Positions 1 to 8,536 of a DNA stretch of 64,000 nt are shown in pieces. Origin of the DNA: Rugosimonospora africana (GTDB lineage Bacteria; Actinomycetota; Actinomycetes; Mycobacteriales; Micromonosporaceae); the NCBI RefSeq assembly GCF_016862975.1, contig NZ_BONZ01000003.1, positions 62,001 to 126,000 on the forward strand, in the 5' to 3' direction. The stretch's first letter is position 1. The number at the start of each line of letters is the position of its first letter. The notes beneath the pieces are model-generated. The model ran no database searches. It had not been told where the DNA came from and saw nothing but the letters and a program-made list of their open reading frames with translations. Made by a program: the position numbers and the translations under genes.

Positions 1-2
1 TC

Positions 3-116
3 GGGTACGCGGAGGTGTCGGTACCGGCCGGCTCGGACGTGCGGGGCAGCTACACGCTGACGACGACGGCCCGGGCGTACAACGTCACTGTTTTGGGCTG
101 TAGCGCAGCGGGGTAA
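3..116 (+). CDS. DUF4307 family protein, C-terminal fragment
   Basis: Only the last 37 codons lie in the window, open at the left edge and ending in TAA at 114-116. The tail (TLTTTARAYNVTVLGC) resembles the C-terminus of actinobacterial DUF4307 proteins, short single-pass membrane proteins normally found between greA and the mycothiol conjugate amidase gene mca. greA follows 90 bp downstream on the same strand, which fits. Function of the family is unknown. The frame choice rests on this similarity and synteny; the other two forward frames hit stops without recognisable protein. Confidence 0.6.
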   Translation, partial: GYAEVSVPAGSDVRGSYTLTTTARAYNVTVLGCSAAG

Positions 117-206
117 TTGCGACGCGGAGCGCGTTCGGTAACCCCTGGGTTACCGAAGCGCTGGTACCGTAGAAGATTCCGATTGTCCATCCCGAGGAGA
201 ACGCGC

Positions 207-701
207 GTGTCCACCACCGATCGCGAAGCCACCTGGCTTTCTCAGGAAGCCTACGACCGGCTGCAGGCCGAGCTCGACCAGCTGATCGCGAACCGGCCGG
301 TGATTGCCGCCGAGATCAATGCCCGTCGGGAAGAGGGTGATCTCAAGGAGAATGGCGGCTACCACGCTGCCCGGGAGGAACAAGGCAAGCAGGAGGGCCG
401 CATTCGGTACCTCCAGGAGTTCCTCCGCAACGCCCAGGTCGGCGAGGCCCCCAAGGCGGACACGGTCGCGGCCGGCATGGTCGTGACGATCTACTTCGAC
501 GAGGACAAGGACGACACCGACACGTTCCTGCTCGGGTCCCGGGAGATCGCCTCGACCACCGAACTGACCGTCTACAGCCCGGAATCGGCGCTGGGTCAAG
601 CGATCCTCGGCACCCGCCCGGGCGAGTCGGTCACCTACACGGCCCCGAGCGGCGCCGACATCATGGTCACGGTGGTGAACTTCCAGCCGTTCGGCGGCTG
701 A
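207..701 (+). CDS. greA: Transcription elongation factor GreA
   Basis: A 164-residue protein of normal GreA length. It binds the secondary channel of RNA polymerase and stimulates cleavage of backtracked transcripts. The N-terminal coiled-coil half (about residues 1-80) carries the typical [19 protein letters not shown] segment, with the acidic tip residues that reach the active site. The C-terminal half is an FKBP-like domain (about 85-164). I chose GTG at 207 because GAGGAGA lies six bases upstream; the frame stays open to 117 but that part has no GreA similarity. A hairpin follows the stop. Confidence 0.95.
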   Translation: MSTTDREATWLSQEAYDRLQAELDQLIANRPVIAAEINARREEGDLKENGGYHAAREEQGKQEGRIRYLQEFLRNAQVGEAPKADTVAAGMVVTIYFDEDKDDTDTFLLGSREIASTTELTVYSPESALGQAILGTRPGESVTYTAPSGADIMVTVVNFQPFGG

Positions 702-713
702 CCGGAACCAACG

Positions 714-743
714 TCTGACCGGGCCTGCGCGGGTCCGGTCAGA
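714..743. terminator. Bidirectional hairpin between greA and ilvA
   Basis: TCTGACCGG (714-722) pairs perfectly with CCGGTCAGA (735-743) around a short GC-rich loop. It sits between convergent greA and ilvA, and the ilvA stop codon (739-741) lies inside the right arm. No T-tract is present, as is common in actinobacteria. Confidence 0.6.
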
Positions 744-1956
744 TACCGAAGGTCACTGTGTACCCGGCCGACCGCAGCGCGGTGACCAGCCGATCGGAGT
801 GCTCCGCTCCCCTCGTCTCCACGGACAGGTCCACCTCGACCTCGCCCAGGCGCAGCCGGGGGTCGCGGCGCTGGTGCTCCACATTGACCACGTTGGCGCC
901 CTGCTCCGCGATCTGGGCGAGCAGGGTGGCCAGCTGCCCCGGCCGGTCGGTGCACCGGACGGTGAACCGCAGGTGCCGCCCGGCGGCGACCAGGCCATGC
1001 TCGATCACCCGCAGGATCAGCAGCGGGTCGATGTTGCCGCCGGACAGCACGGCCACCACCGGAGTCTCGACCTGCGCCGCCTCGGCCAGCAGCGCGGCGA
1101 CCCCGACCCCGCCGGCCGGTTCGGCGACCGTCTTGCATCGCTCCATGAGCATCAGCAGCGCCCGGGAGATGTCCTCGTCGGAGACCGTGACGACGTCATC
1201 GACCAGCTTGCTGACGTGCGCGAACGTGACGTCGCCCGGGGTGCCGACCGCGATCCCGTCCGCGATCGTCGTGAACTGTGGCAGCCGCACCGGGTAGCCG
1301 GCAGCCAGCGAGGGCGGGTAGGCGGCCGCGCCCGAAGCCTGCACGCCGATCACCCGTACGTCCGGACGCAACGCCTTGGTGGCAACCGCGATGCCCGAGA
1401 TCAGGCCGCCGCCACCAACCCCCGCGATGATCGTCTTGACGTCCGGGCACTGTTCGAGGATCTCCAGGGCCACGGTGCCCTGGCCGGCGATCACGTCGGG
1501 GTGGTCGAACGGGTGGATGAACACCGCGCCGGTACTGTGCGCGTACTCCTGCGCCGCCAGCAGGGACTCGTCCACGGTGGTACCGACCAGGCGCACCTCG
1601 GCGCCGTACCCCTTGGTGGCCGCGACCTTGGGCAGCGGGGCGCCGACCGGCATGAACACGGTGGCACTGGTACCGAGCAGCCCGGCCGCCAGCGCGACGC
1701 CCTGGGCGTGGTTGCCCGCACTGGCCGCGACCACGCCACTGGCCCGGTCGGAGGCGCTGAGCCGGGCGATCCGGGTGTACGCCCCACGCACCTTGTACGA
1801 GCCGGCCCGCTGGACGTTCTCACACTTGAGCCACGCCGGGCCGGACAGCTTCGCGGTCAGGGGACGGCACGGCTCCAGCGGAGTCCGGCGGATCACGCCG
1901 GCCAGCAGGGCGCGGGCCTCCTCCACGTTCTCGATCGTCACCAGGTCCGGTGTCAT
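739..1956 (-). CDS. ilvA: Threonine ammonia-lyase with C-terminal ACT domain
   Basis: A 405-residue PLP enzyme that deaminates threonine to 2-oxobutanoate, the entry to isoleucine synthesis or threonine catabolism. The fold type II core spans about residues 1-320. K55 in AGSYKVRGA is the expected PLP lysine, GVGGGGLISG the phosphate-binding loop and ASAGNHAQG the substrate loop. Residues from about 325 form one ACT-like domain. This is the shorter single-ACT arrangement, not the ~510-residue enterobacterial IlvA, so feedback behaviour cannot be inferred. The frame runs upstream to 2049, but the protein family begins at the ATG at 1956. It converges with greA and diverges from the next gene. 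Confidence 0.9.
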   Translation of the reverse strand: MTPDLVTIENVEEARALLAGVIRRTPLEPCRPLTAKLSGPAWLKCENVQRAGSYKVRGAYTRIARLSASDRASGVVAASAGNHAQGVALAAGLLGTSATVFMPVGAPLPKVAATKGYGAEVRLVGTTVDESLLAAQEYAHSTGAVFIHPFDHPDVIAGQGTVALEILEQCPDVKTIIAGVGGGGLISGIAVATKALRPDVRVIGVQASGAAAYPPSLAAGYPVRLPQFTTIADGIAVGTPGDVTFAHVSKLVDDVVTVSDEDISRALLMLMERCKTVAEPAGGVGVAALLAEAAQVETPVVAVLSGGNIDPLLILRVIEHGLVAAGRHLRFTVRCTDRPGQLATLLAQIAEQGANVVNVEHQRRDPRLRLGEVEVDLSVETRGAEHSDRLVTALRSAGYTVTFGI

Positions 1957-2159
1957 GCGCAGATCGTCGCACCCGCGACCGGCCCCGGCCCTGCCGGCGC
2001 GACGGGCATCACGTACGGGAGCCCCCCGAGCGGCCCCGGCCGCCGGCATGCCAGGGGGCGCGCGTCGGCGCCTCGGGCGGCGGAAACGGGCACGACCCCG
2101 GCACCGCGGGCCGCGCCGGACCGCGAGCGATCGACGGGACAGGGCCTAGGATCGACCGC

Positions 2160-2690
2160 GTGTACAAACTCATCGTGACCCTGCACGTGCTTGCGGCGGT
2201 CCTGCTCATCGGGCCGTTCGCGCTGGCCGCCTTCCTCGGTCACCGGGCGATCCGGCGGCACGATGCGGAAGACACCCGGGCCGCGGCCCGGCTCATGGCG
2301 CGTTTCGGACTGGGTTCGCTGCTGGTGGCGCTGTTGGGCGTCGGCGCACTGTCCAGTTCGGACCGGTACACGTTCCGGACCCCCTGGGTGATCATCTCGC
2401 TGACGCTCTACGTCGTCACCATGGGCGTGGCCACCGGCTACACGGTGCCGGCGATCCGCCGGGCGGCGGCGATGATCGAGCAGATCGTCCCGGAGAGACT
2501 TCCCGCCCCCGAGTCCGGCGAGCAAAACAAGACCGAAGAGGTCGCGGCGCCCCCGATGGCGACCGGCGACCTGGTCGCCAAGCAGCGGCTGGACGCCGTC
2601 GCCGGCCGGATCGCCGGCTCCGGCGGACTCGTCCTGCTGCTGATCGTGCTGATCACAATTCTGATGGTGACCCGGCCGTTTGGCCGGTAG
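2160..2690 (+). CDS. DUF2269-like integral membrane protein
   Basis: A 176-residue protein with about four hydrophobic segments: near residues 3-22, 46-66, 76-98 and 150-172. The first, LHVLAAVLLIGPFALAAF, followed by a basic loop, is typical of DUF2269-type predicted membrane proteins; function unknown. The hydrophilic stretch at about 115-140 separates the last helix. GTG at 2160 begins directly before the first helix; the open frame upstream to 1950 is arginine/proline-rich and unlikely to be coding. The 3' end overlaps the convergent amidase gene by 38 bp. Confidence 0.7.
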   Translation: MYKLIVTLHVLAAVLLIGPFALAAFLGHRAIRRHDAEDTRAAARLMARFGLGSLLVALLGVGALSSSDRYTFRTPWVIISLTLYVVTMGVATGYTVPAIRRAAAMIEQIVPERLPAPESGEQNKTEEVAAPPMATGDLVAKQRLDAVAGRIAGSGGLVLLLIVLITILMVTRPFGR

Positions 2691-4077
2691 CCGGGGCGGT
2701 GGAGCCACGGCGCGGCCACCCCGGGGCGTGCCGCAGCCACGGTGACGCCTGCTCGAGCTGACCCGCCAGGGCCAGCAGGGTCAGCTCGGAACCGGGCGGC
2801 CCGACCAGTTGTACGGCGACCGGCAGCTTGTCCGGTCGTACTCCCATCGGTACGACCACGGCCGGGAAGCCGGCGACGTTCCACGGTGCCGCGAACGGTG
2901 CGAACCGCAGCGCGGTGAGCAGGTTGCTCGACCACGACCGGGCGTGCCAGTCCACCGCGGGCGGCGGTGAGCTGGCCAGTGCCGGGGTGAGCAGGGCGTC
3001 GTACCCCTTGGCGAACCACGCCTCACACGACGCGCGCCACGCGTCCCGGTCCTGCTCCCGCACCCAGCCGCGTCGCGAGATCCACCCGCCCAGGGCGACG
3101 TGCCGGCGGGTGCGCGACTGGAACGACGCGGGATCCAGGCCGGATTCGCTCGCGTCCTGGTGCGCTCCGGCGAACCACGTCGCTATCGTGCGCAGGCCCA
3201 GCATCACCGGGTAGGTCGGGTCCGCCTCGACCGTGGTGTGCCCGGCACCGGACAGCAGCCGCTGCGCCGAGGCGAGCGCGGCACGTGCCGGCTGGTCCGC
3301 CCGGATGCCCCGGACCGGGCTGCGCGAACTCACCGCGACACGCAGGGTCTGCGGCTCGGTCAGCCGCGGCGGGCGCCACCCGGCCAGCACAGCCAGCCCG
3401 ACCGTCGCGTCGGCGACCGTGGTGGCCAGGATGCCGTGCTCGACCAGGCCGTACCAGTCCCCGCCCGGCAGCTGCGCCGGTACCACGCCGCGCCCCGGCT
3501 TGATCCCGACGAGCCCGCAACACGCCGCCGGGATCCGGACTGAACCCAGGCCGTCGTTGCCGTGCGCGATCGGTACCAGGCCGGCAGCCACCGCCGCGGC
3601 GGCACCACCGGACGAACCGCCGGGCGTCCGGTCGGTCCGCCACGGGTTCCGGGTCACCGCCGTGTCGTCGTCGGTCATCGGCCAGATGCCCAGCTCCGGC
3701 ATCCGGCTGGTGGCCACGACCACGGCGCCTGCGCCGCGAAGCCGCCGTACCACCTCGTGGTCGGTCTCGGCGACCTCGCGCCGCGCGGCGGCCGAGCCGC
3801 ACCAGGTGGGCAGCCCGACCACGGCGGTGTTCTCCTTGACCGCGATCGGCACGCCGGCCAGCGGCAACTCGCCCAGGTCCTCCTGCTCGTCGACTGCCTC
3901 GGCCTCGGCCACCGCCTCGGGTCGTAACACCCGGAACGCGTTGACCACCGGCTCCTGAGCCCGGATGTAGTCCAGGTGATCGGCTAGAACCTGGGTCGCG
4001 GAGGTGTCACCACGGCGAACCGCCCGGGAGATCTCCTTGGCCGTGGCACCCACCCAGCTGCCCGACTCGTTCCACAT
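2653..4077 (-). CDS. Amidase signature family protein
   Basis: A 474-residue hydrolase of the amidase signature family, which cleaves carboxamide bonds through a Ser-cisSer-Lys triad. All three residues are visible at the spacing known for the family: K81 (VKENT), S155 (TPGGSSGG) and S179 (GSVRIPA). Length is typical. The glutamine amidotransferase genes gatB/gatC are not nearby, so this is a stand-alone amidase, not GatA; substrate unknown. I chose ATG at 4077 because GGAGG sits five bases upstream; another ATG lies 21 bases earlier. The last dozen residues are low-complexity and overlap the convergent membrane-protein gene. Confidence 0.85.
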   Translation of the reverse strand: MWNESGSWVGATAKEISRAVRRGDTSATQVLADHLDYIRAQEPVVNAFRVLRPEAVAEAEAVDEQEDLGELPLAGVPIAVKENTAVVGLPTWCGSAAARREVAETDHEVVRRLRGAGAVVVATSRMPELGIWPMTDDDTAVTRNPWRTDRTPGGSSGGAAAAVAAGLVPIAHGNDGLGSVRIPAACCGLVGIKPGRGVVPAQLPGGDWYGLVEHGILATTVADATVGLAVLAGWRPPRLTEPQTLRVAVSSRSPVRGIRADQPARAALASAQRLLSGAGHTTVEADPTYPVMLGLRTIATWFAGAHQDASESGLDPASFQSRTRRHVALGGWISRRGWVREQDRDAWRASCEAWFAKGYDALLTPALASSPPPAVDWHARSWSSNLLTALRFAPFAAPWNVAGFPAVVVPMGVRPDKLPVAVQLVGPPGSELTLLALAGQLEQASPWLRHAPGWPRRGSTAPATGQTAGSPSEL

Positions 4078-4137
4078 GGCAACCTCCGGCGGCATCATCG
4101 CGGGCCGGCGACGGGGCCGGACCCGTTACGGCGTGTC

Positions 4138-5274
4138 TCAGGCGAGTGCTTGTTCCAGGTCCGCCAGGAGATCATCCACCGTTTCGATACCGACAGACAA
4201 GCGGACCAGTTCACCCGGTACCTCCAGAGCGGACCCAGCGGCACTGGCGTGAGTCATCCGACCAGGATGCTCGATGAGCGACTCAACTCCGCCCAACGAC
4301 TCGCCGAGTGTGAACAACCGTGCCCGGTTGCACACCGCGATCGCCGTCTCCTCGTCGGCCAGCCGGAAGCTGACCATGCCGCCGAACCGGCGCATCTGCT
4401 TGGCCGCCGTCTCGTGACCGGGATGCTCGGGCAGGCCCGGGTACAGCACCGAGGACACCCTGGCGTGACGACTCAGGTACTCGGCGATCCGCTCGGCGTT
4501 GTCGCAGTGCCGTTCCATTCGTACGCCCAGGGTCCGCAGGCCGCGCAGGGTCAGCCAGGCGTCGAACGGGCCGCCGATCGCGCCCATCGCGTTCTGGTGG
4601 TACCGCAGGGTCTCGCCGAGTTCGTCGTCGTTCACGATCAGTGCGCCACCGACCACATCGGAGTGACCGCCGACGTACTTCGTCGTGGAGTGCATGACCA
4701 CATCGGCACCGAGGGCGAGGGGCTGCTGAAGGTACGGGCTGGCAAACGTGTTGTCCACGACCAGCAACGCGTCGTTGTCGTGCGCGAGCTGGCTGAGTGC
4801 GGCGATGTCGACGATGCCGAGCAGCGGGTTGGTCGGAGTCTCGACCCAGATGATCCGGGTCCGTTCCTGGATCGCGTCGCGCGCCGCGTCCACGTCGGAC
4901 AGGTGCGCCGCGGTGAAGGTGAGCCCCCAACGCTCGGCCACCTTGGCGAAGAGCCGGAAGGTACCGCCGTACGCGTCGTCCGGGATCAGCACATGATCGC
5001 CGGGGCGGCAGACGGCGCGCAGGAGAGTGTCCTCGGCCGCCAGGCCGCTGGCGAACGCGAGCCCGGTCCGGCCGCCCTCCAGGGCGGCGAGGCAGTCCTG
5101 GAGCGCGTCGCGGGTCGGGTTGCCGCTGCGGGAGTATTCGTATCCGAGCCGGGGAGCCCCGACTGCGTCCTGTGCGTAGGTAGAGGTCTGGAAGATCGGC
5201 GGTACGACCGCGCCGGTGCGCGGGTCGGGCTCCTGGCCGGCGTGAATGGCCAGGGTGTCGAAGCCGTAGGTCAT
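4138..5274 (-). CDS. metB: Cystathionine gamma-synthase
   Basis: A 378-residue PLP enzyme of the Cys/Met metabolism family. It condenses an activated homoserine with cysteine to give cystathionine, on the way to methionine. Landmarks are YSRSGNPTR near residue 47, the PLP lysine K199 in HSTTKYVGGHSD, and the C-terminal SLGGVESLIEHP substrate loop. Family members can also act as gamma-lyases, and sequence alone does not separate them well. cbs lies about 19 kb away; adjacency of metB, greA and cbs is recalled for M. tuberculosis. ATG at 5274 starts where the family starts; the frame upstream to 5571 is shadow. Confidence 0.88.
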   Translation of the reverse strand: MTYGFDTLAIHAGQEPDPRTGAVVPPIFQTSTYAQDAVGAPRLGYEYSRSGNPTRDALQDCLAALEGGRTGLAFASGLAAEDTLLRAVCRPGDHVLIPDDAYGGTFRLFAKVAERWGLTFTAAHLSDVDAARDAIQERTRIIWVETPTNPLLGIVDIAALSQLAHDNDALLVVDNTFASPYLQQPLALGADVVMHSTTKYVGGHSDVVGGALIVNDDELGETLRYHQNAMGAIGGPFDAWLTLRGLRTLGVRMERHCDNAERIAEYLSRHARVSSVLYPGLPEHPGHETAAKQMRRFGGMVSFRLADEETAIAVCNRARLFTLGESLGGVESLIEHPGRMTHASAAGSALEVPGELVRLSVGIETVDDLLADLEQALA

Positions 5275-5518
5275 TCTTGCGAGATTAGTGGTCGGAGCCC
5301 AGACCGATGGGCGGGACGCGGCGGTTGCTCCGTCCGCCTCTCTACGGTCGGCGGTTGGGCGGCCCGGCCGACCCCTGGGCAGCGGCTCGCGCCGTCCTGC
5401 CTGCCGGGCTGCGCTTGCGTGGCTGGGCTTCCCAGGCGGCGGTTGCGTGGCTGGCTTCCTGGGCGACGGTTGCGCTGCCTGGCGGAAGGACGGCGCCCGG
5501 ACGCCGTAAGGTCGGGCC

Positions 5519-5938
5519 GTGGCTGACTGCGTGTTCTGTGGCATCGTTGCCGGATCGGTACCGGCGTTCATGATCGCATCCGAGGACGCGGGGCTGGCGT
5601 TCCTCGATCTCCGGCCGGTCTTCCCCGGTCACACGCTGGTCATCCCGCGCGATCACATCGAGACGCTGCCCGATCTTCCCAAAGAGCAGATTCCGGGATA
5701 TTTCGGCCTGGTTCAGCGGGTCGCGGTTGCCGTCCAGGCCGGACTTGAGGCCGACGGCACCTTCGTCGCCATGAACAACACCGTCAGCCAGAGCGTCCCC
5801 CACCTGCACACCCACGTGGTGCCCCGCCGCCGCAAGGACGGGCTGCGAGGTTTCTTCTGGCCCCGTACGAAGTATGGAGCCGATCTCGAAGCGACCGAGA
5901 TCGCGGAGAAGATCCGAGCGGCGCTACCGGCCTCCTGA
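5519..5938 (+). CDS. HIT family nucleotide-binding hydrolase
   Basis: A 139-residue histidine triad protein. HLHTHVV supplies H95, H97 and H99, the phosphate-binding and catalytic histidines. CVFCGIVAG at the N-terminus gives the two cysteines (C4, C7) of HINT-type proteins, which often bind zinc with a later histidine. Such proteins hydrolyse nucleoside phosphoramidates or similar adenylated compounds; the physiological substrate here is unknown. GTG at 5519 begins exactly at the conserved MADCVFC start. It precedes msrA on the same strand with an 80-bp gap. Confidence 0.88.
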   Translation: MADCVFCGIVAGSVPAFMIASEDAGLAFLDLRPVFPGHTLVIPRDHIETLPDLPKEQIPGYFGLVQRVAVAVQAGLEADGTFVAMNNTVSQSVPHLHTHVVPRRRKDGLRGFFWPRTKYGADLEATEIAEKIRAALPAS

Positions 5939-6017
5939 CCGCCCCCAGCCTTCGCCGGCCCTTGGAATACCCCGGGGCCAGGCGGCCTTGAATGTGGAGG
6001 CTGAAAGGAGCGCCACT

Positions 6018-6686
6018 GTGTTTGCGCGTTACAAGAAGCTGGACCTGCCGGCCGCCGAGCAGGCTCTGCCGGGCCGGGACTTCGAAACCCCGCTGCCGGC
6101 GCGTCACACCGTTTTCGACACGCCGCTGCGCGGGCCGTGGCCGGCCGGCGCCCAGGTGGCCGTCTTCGGGATGGGCTGTTTCTGGGGAGCGGAGAGGCTG
6201 TTCTGGCGGGTGCCGGGGGTCATCTCGACGTCGGTCGGTTACGCGGGTGGGATCACTCCGAATCCGACGTACGAAGAGGTGTGCTCGGGCCTGACGGGGC
6301 ACGCCGAGGTGGTCGAGGTGGTGTACGACCCGACCAAGGTCGCGTACGCCGACCTGCTCAAGGTGTTCTGGGAGAACCACGACCCGACGCAGGGCATGCG
6401 CCAGGGCAACGACGTGGGTACGCAGTACCGGTCAACGGTCTACACGACGACCGAGGAGCAGCTGGCCGAGGCTCGGGCGTCGCGGGACGCGTTCGCCCCG
6501 GTGGTACGGGCGGCCGGGCACGGCGAGATCACGACGGAGATCCGGGAGCTGGGCTCGTACTACTACGCCGAGAACTACCACCAGCAGTACCTGTCGGACG
6601 TGAAGAACCCGTACGGGTACTGCAACCACGGGCCGAACGGCATGACCTGCCCGGTCGGCGTGGCACGGGTGGGCTCTGACCACTAA
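6018..6686 (+). CDS. msrA: Peptide methionine sulfoxide reductase MsrA
   Basis: A 222-residue cytosolic repair enzyme that reduces methionine-S-sulfoxide in proteins. Catalytic C54 is in [21 protein letters not shown] and the two C-terminal cysteines ([13 protein letters not shown]) are the resolving part. The N-terminal extension of about 40 residues is usual for the longer actinobacterial form. GTG at 6018 has AAAGGAG upstream. The last ~100 bases of this gene recur at 8268-8395 and, shortened, at 9157-9191, flanking toxin-antitoxin genes. Its present 3' end may therefore have been replaced by recombination. A hairpin terminator follows at 6711. Confidence 0.95.
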   Translation: MFARYKKLDLPAAEQALPGRDFETPLPARHTVFDTPLRGPWPAGAQVAVFGMGCFWGAERLFWRVPGVISTSVGYAGGITPNPTYEEVCSGLTGHAEVVEVVYDPTKVAYADLLKVFWENHDPTQGMRQGNDVGTQYRSTVYTTTEEQLAEARASRDAFAPVVRAAGHGEITTEIRELGSYYYAENYHQQYLSDVKNPYGYCNHGPNGMTCPVGVARVGSDH

Positions 6687-6710
6687 GCGGTTCTGCTTCT
6701 ATTAGCTGAC

Positions 6711-6740
6711 AAGGCCATCGGGTTACCCGGTGGCCTTGTT
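6711..6740 (+). terminator. Rho-independent-like terminator of msrA
   Basis: AAGGCCATCGGG (6711-6722) pairs with CCCGGTGGCCTT (6726-6737) over 12 bp with one G-U pair and a TTA loop, followed by GTTTCGTT. A diverged copy of this hairpin follows the duplicated msrA tail at 8419. Confidence 0.75.
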
Positions 6741-6759
6741 TCGTTGCGGGACAACGGGT

Positions 6760-6993
6760 CTACTTGTCCTTCGCCGGCTCGTCTGGGACGAAGACTCCTC
6801 GGCCGGGGACGCCGACGACGACGTGCCGCCCGCACAGCAGGGTCATCACCCGGGCGATGGTCGAGAAGGCGACGCCGTAGAGCTCGGCGAGGACGCGGTA
6901 CGGCGGCAGCTGGGTACCTGGGGTTGACCCGCCCGCGCGGATGCGATCGGCCAGATCGGCCGCGACCTGACTCCATTGCTGTACAGCTTCCAA
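6760..6993 (-). CDS. Short GntR-family winged-helix regulator
   Basis: About 77 residues, consisting almost only of a GntR-type winged helix. The recognisable core runs from VAADLADRIRAG through GTQLPPYRVLAELYGV and STIARVMTLL to a wing ending GRGVFVPDE. No effector domain follows, as in the small stand-alone GntR proteins of actinomycetes. The start is uncertain: TTG at 6993 gives the usual family N-terminus but has a poor ribosome site. The frame is open to 7260, and GTG at 7197 would add about 68 residues including a hydrophobic stretch, overlapping nothing known. It lies in the interval between msrA and the first duplicated msrA tail. Confidence 0.55.
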   Translation of the reverse strand: MEAVQQWSQVAADLADRIRAGGSTPGTQLPPYRVLAELYGVAFSTIARVMTLLCGRHVVVGVPGRGVFVPDEPAKDK

Positions 6994-7206
6994 GGGAAGA
7001 GCCGCCCCGCCGGGTGCGATCCTCGCATGAGCCGCTTCTGAACCTCGCCCATCTGCCCTTCTCCCAGCAGAATAAAGACGAGGGGACAGGAGGAGTACAC
7101 CGACGGGGCTGATCAGCAGGGTGAGAGCCTTCGGCCACGGCGCCGTCTCCAGAAAATGGCCCCAAGCCGCCGCCCATCGGGAGTCGACTTCTGCCACACT
7201 CGCCCG

Positions 7207-7542
7207 GTGAAGATCACCATACCCATGGTTGCCGGACTGGTTGTCCCCCTTGCAGGGCAAGGCATTGCTGTCTGGGCCAGCATGGCCGTGGCTATCGCTA
7301 ACGGCGGTGGCCCGAATGCTGACCTCGATGCCGGTGAGAAATTCGGGGTGCTCGTACCCTCGGTGCTCGCGTACGGCTCCGCGGAGCTGATGTTGTTGGG
7401 CATCTGCGTCGCACTGCCCCTGACTTTGTCCCTGTTCCTCCGCAGTCGGGCATCGTCGGGTCTCGTGGTTGGTCTCGCGGCTGGCCGGGTATTCGGACTG
7501 GCCGCAGGCATGCTTTATCAGTGCGGCGGGTTCGGCCTCTAA
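7207..7542 (+). CDS. Small membrane protein, unknown
   Basis: A 111-residue protein with about three hydrophobic segments: near residues 5-28 (MVAGLVVPLAGQGIAVWASMAV), 46-72 (VLVPSVLAYGSAELMLLGICVALPL) and 82-100. I do not recognise a family. The start (GTG 7207) is chosen because the hydrophobic protein begins there; the frame is open to 7156. It is divergent from the GntR regulator and convergent with yoeB, inside the island bounded by msrA tail copies. It may be regulated by the neighbouring GntR protein, but nothing in the sequence proves this. Confidence 0.45.
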   Translation: MKITIPMVAGLVVPLAGQGIAVWASMAVAIANGGGPNADLDAGEKFGVLVPSVLAYGSAELMLLGICVALPLTLSLFLRSRASSGLVVGLAAGRVFGLAAGMLYQCGGFGL

Positions 7543-7575
7543 CGGCCTTGTTGCCAGTCGACCCCAAACCGGCCG

Positions 7576-7830
7576 CTAATAGTGGTATCTGCACTGAGCT
7601 ATGCGGATCTCATCCTCGACGATCTTGTAGATCAAGCGATGCTCGTCGCTGATCCGGCGAGACCAGTAGCCCTGGAACCCATACTTGAGAGGCTCCGGCT
7701 TGCCGATGCCCTCGTTGCCATTACGGGAGATGTCCTGGAGCAGCACGTTGATGCGCTTGAGCAGTTTGCGGTCCTGGGCCTGCCACCAGACGTAGTCTTC
7801 CCAGGCGTTCTCGTCCCAGACGAGCTTCAC
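7576..7830 (-). CDS. yoeB: YoeB-type mRNA interferase toxin
   Basis: An 84-residue RelE-superfamily toxin, the same length as E. coli YoeB. The catalytic residues fall at the same numbers: E46, R65 and H83, with the C-terminal tyrosine Y84. The segments EPLKYGFQGYWSRRISDEHRLIY and the final RYHY are characteristic. YoeB binds the ribosomal A site and cleaves mRNA. It overlaps the antitoxin gene by 4 bp (ATGA), so the two are translationally coupled. Active-site residues are intact, so it is probably functional unless neutralised. Confidence 0.95.
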   Translation of the reverse strand: MKLVWDENAWEDYVWWQAQDRKLLKRINVLLQDISRNGNEGIGKPEPLKYGFQGYWSRRISDEHRLIYKIVEDEIRIAQCRYHY

Positions 7831-8078
7831 TCCATCGGCTCGCGAACAACTCCACCGCCGTTTTCGAGACGGTCAATGGCGGCAAGCAGGCGACGAGCGT
7901 TCTCTGGGCTCCGCAGCAGGTACGCGGTCTCCTTCAGCGACTGGTAATCATCCAGCGATACGATCACGACGGGCTCGTGGCCAGCACGGGTGATGACGAC
8001 CTCCTCGCGGTCGTCTGCGACGGCGGAGAGCGTCTCGGCGTACCGAGCACGCGACTCCGAGTAGGTCATGGTCCTCAA
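7827..8078 (-). CDS. yefM: YefM/Phd-type antitoxin
   Basis: An 83-residue antitoxin. The N-terminal part (TYSESRARYAETLSAV) is the Phd/YefM DNA-binding and dimerisation domain. The C-terminal half, including ETAYLLRSPENARRLLAAID, is the YoeB-binding tail and closely follows E. coli YefM. TTG at 8078 is preferred because the resulting MRT... start lines up with E. coli YefM and GGGGGG lies about five bases upstream; ATG at 8069 is an alternative. It forms an operon with yoeB and should repress its own promoter at 8101-8137. Confidence 0.93.
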   Translation of the reverse strand: MRTMTYSESRARYAETLSAVADDREEVVITRAGHEPVVIVSLDDYQSLKETAYLLRSPENARRLLAAIDRLENGGGVVREPME

Positions 8079-8100
8079 CGTGTCCCCCCGGCGCGAATCA

Positions 8101-8137
8101 GTACAAGATTCTGTACGTACAAGAAATCGTACGTCAA
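8101..8137 (-). promoter_or_regulatory. yefM-yoeB promoter with overlapping palindromic operator
   Basis: On the minus strand TTGACG (8137-8132) and CAGAAT (8113-8108) are spaced by 18 bases, a plausible sigma-70-type promoter about 30 bp before the antitoxin start. The same bases contain GTAC-rich repeats: GTACAAGATTCTGTAC, then GTACAAGAAATCGTAC, and the palindrome TGTACGTACA at the junction. Known YefM operators are built on TGTACA-type cores, so autorepression through these repeats is likely. Confidence 0.6.
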
Positions 8138-8267
8138 GGGCTCGGCTGCGGCAAGGCGACTACGCCCAACGCCCGTAGCCGCGATCGGTCTACGTCAGAC
8201 CTCAGACGCTAGGGACCGCAACAATCAGGAGTAGTTGGCACGTGGACCCCTTGGACGGCGGAATTAT

Positions 8268-8395
8268 GACGCCGAGGACACCACTACCAGCCAGCAGTAC
8301 CTGTCGGACGCGAAGAACCCGTACGGGTACTGCAACCACGGCCCGAACGGCATGACCTGCCCGGTCGGCGTGGCACGGGTGGGTTCTTCGCACTA
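8268..8395 (+). pseudogene. Duplicated 3' end of msrA (remnant)
   Basis: In frame, this stretch encodes the msrA C-terminus from [12 protein letters not shown] through [14 protein letters not shown] and a stop, without the catalytic part. Nucleotide identity to 6574-6684 is very high. Differences include V to A in SDVKN, the last residues (SSH instead of SDH) and TAG instead of TAA. Upstream of about 8283 similarity fades, with small indels. A homologous hairpin follows. It is best read as the older msrA 3' end, displaced by insertion of the 1.6-kb segment carrying the GntR gene and yefM-yoeB. Confidence 0.85.
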
Positions 8396-8418
8396 GCCGG
8401 CTCGGATCTTCTCAGCGG

Positions 8419-8449
8419 GCGAGGCCATCGGGGTTTCTGATGGCCTCGC
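8419..8449 (+). terminator. Hairpin following the duplicated msrA tail
   Basis: GCGAGGCCATC (8419-8429) pairs perfectly with GATGGCCTCGC (8439-8449), followed by TTCTTGC. It is a diverged copy of the msrA terminator at 6711, so the duplication includes the terminator. Confidence 0.7.
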
Positions 8450-8524
8450 TTCTTGCGATGGACCAGATCCGCACGATCAACTGCCGGTCGCCAAGACTGC
8501 CCAAACTTCGCGCCACTTACTGGC

Positions 8525-8530
8525 TATACT
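8525..8530 (+). promoter_or_regulatory. -10 element for a leaderless antitoxin transcript
   Basis: TATACT ends six bases before the antitoxin ATG at 8537, and no ribosome-binding sequence is present. This spacing puts the transcription start at or next to the A of ATG, so the mRNA is probably leaderless. No convincing -35 box is visible. Confidence 0.5.
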
Positions 8531-8536
8531 TTGAGC

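Noticed and set aside
5275-5518. Riboswitch upstream of metB
   Set aside because: I looked for a SAM- or S-box-like fold in the 244-bp gap on the minus strand and saw no supporting stems or conserved core.
6730-7112. Plus-strand frames between msrA and the small membrane protein
   Set aside because: They lie antisense to the GntR helix-turn-helix and have no recognisable protein features.
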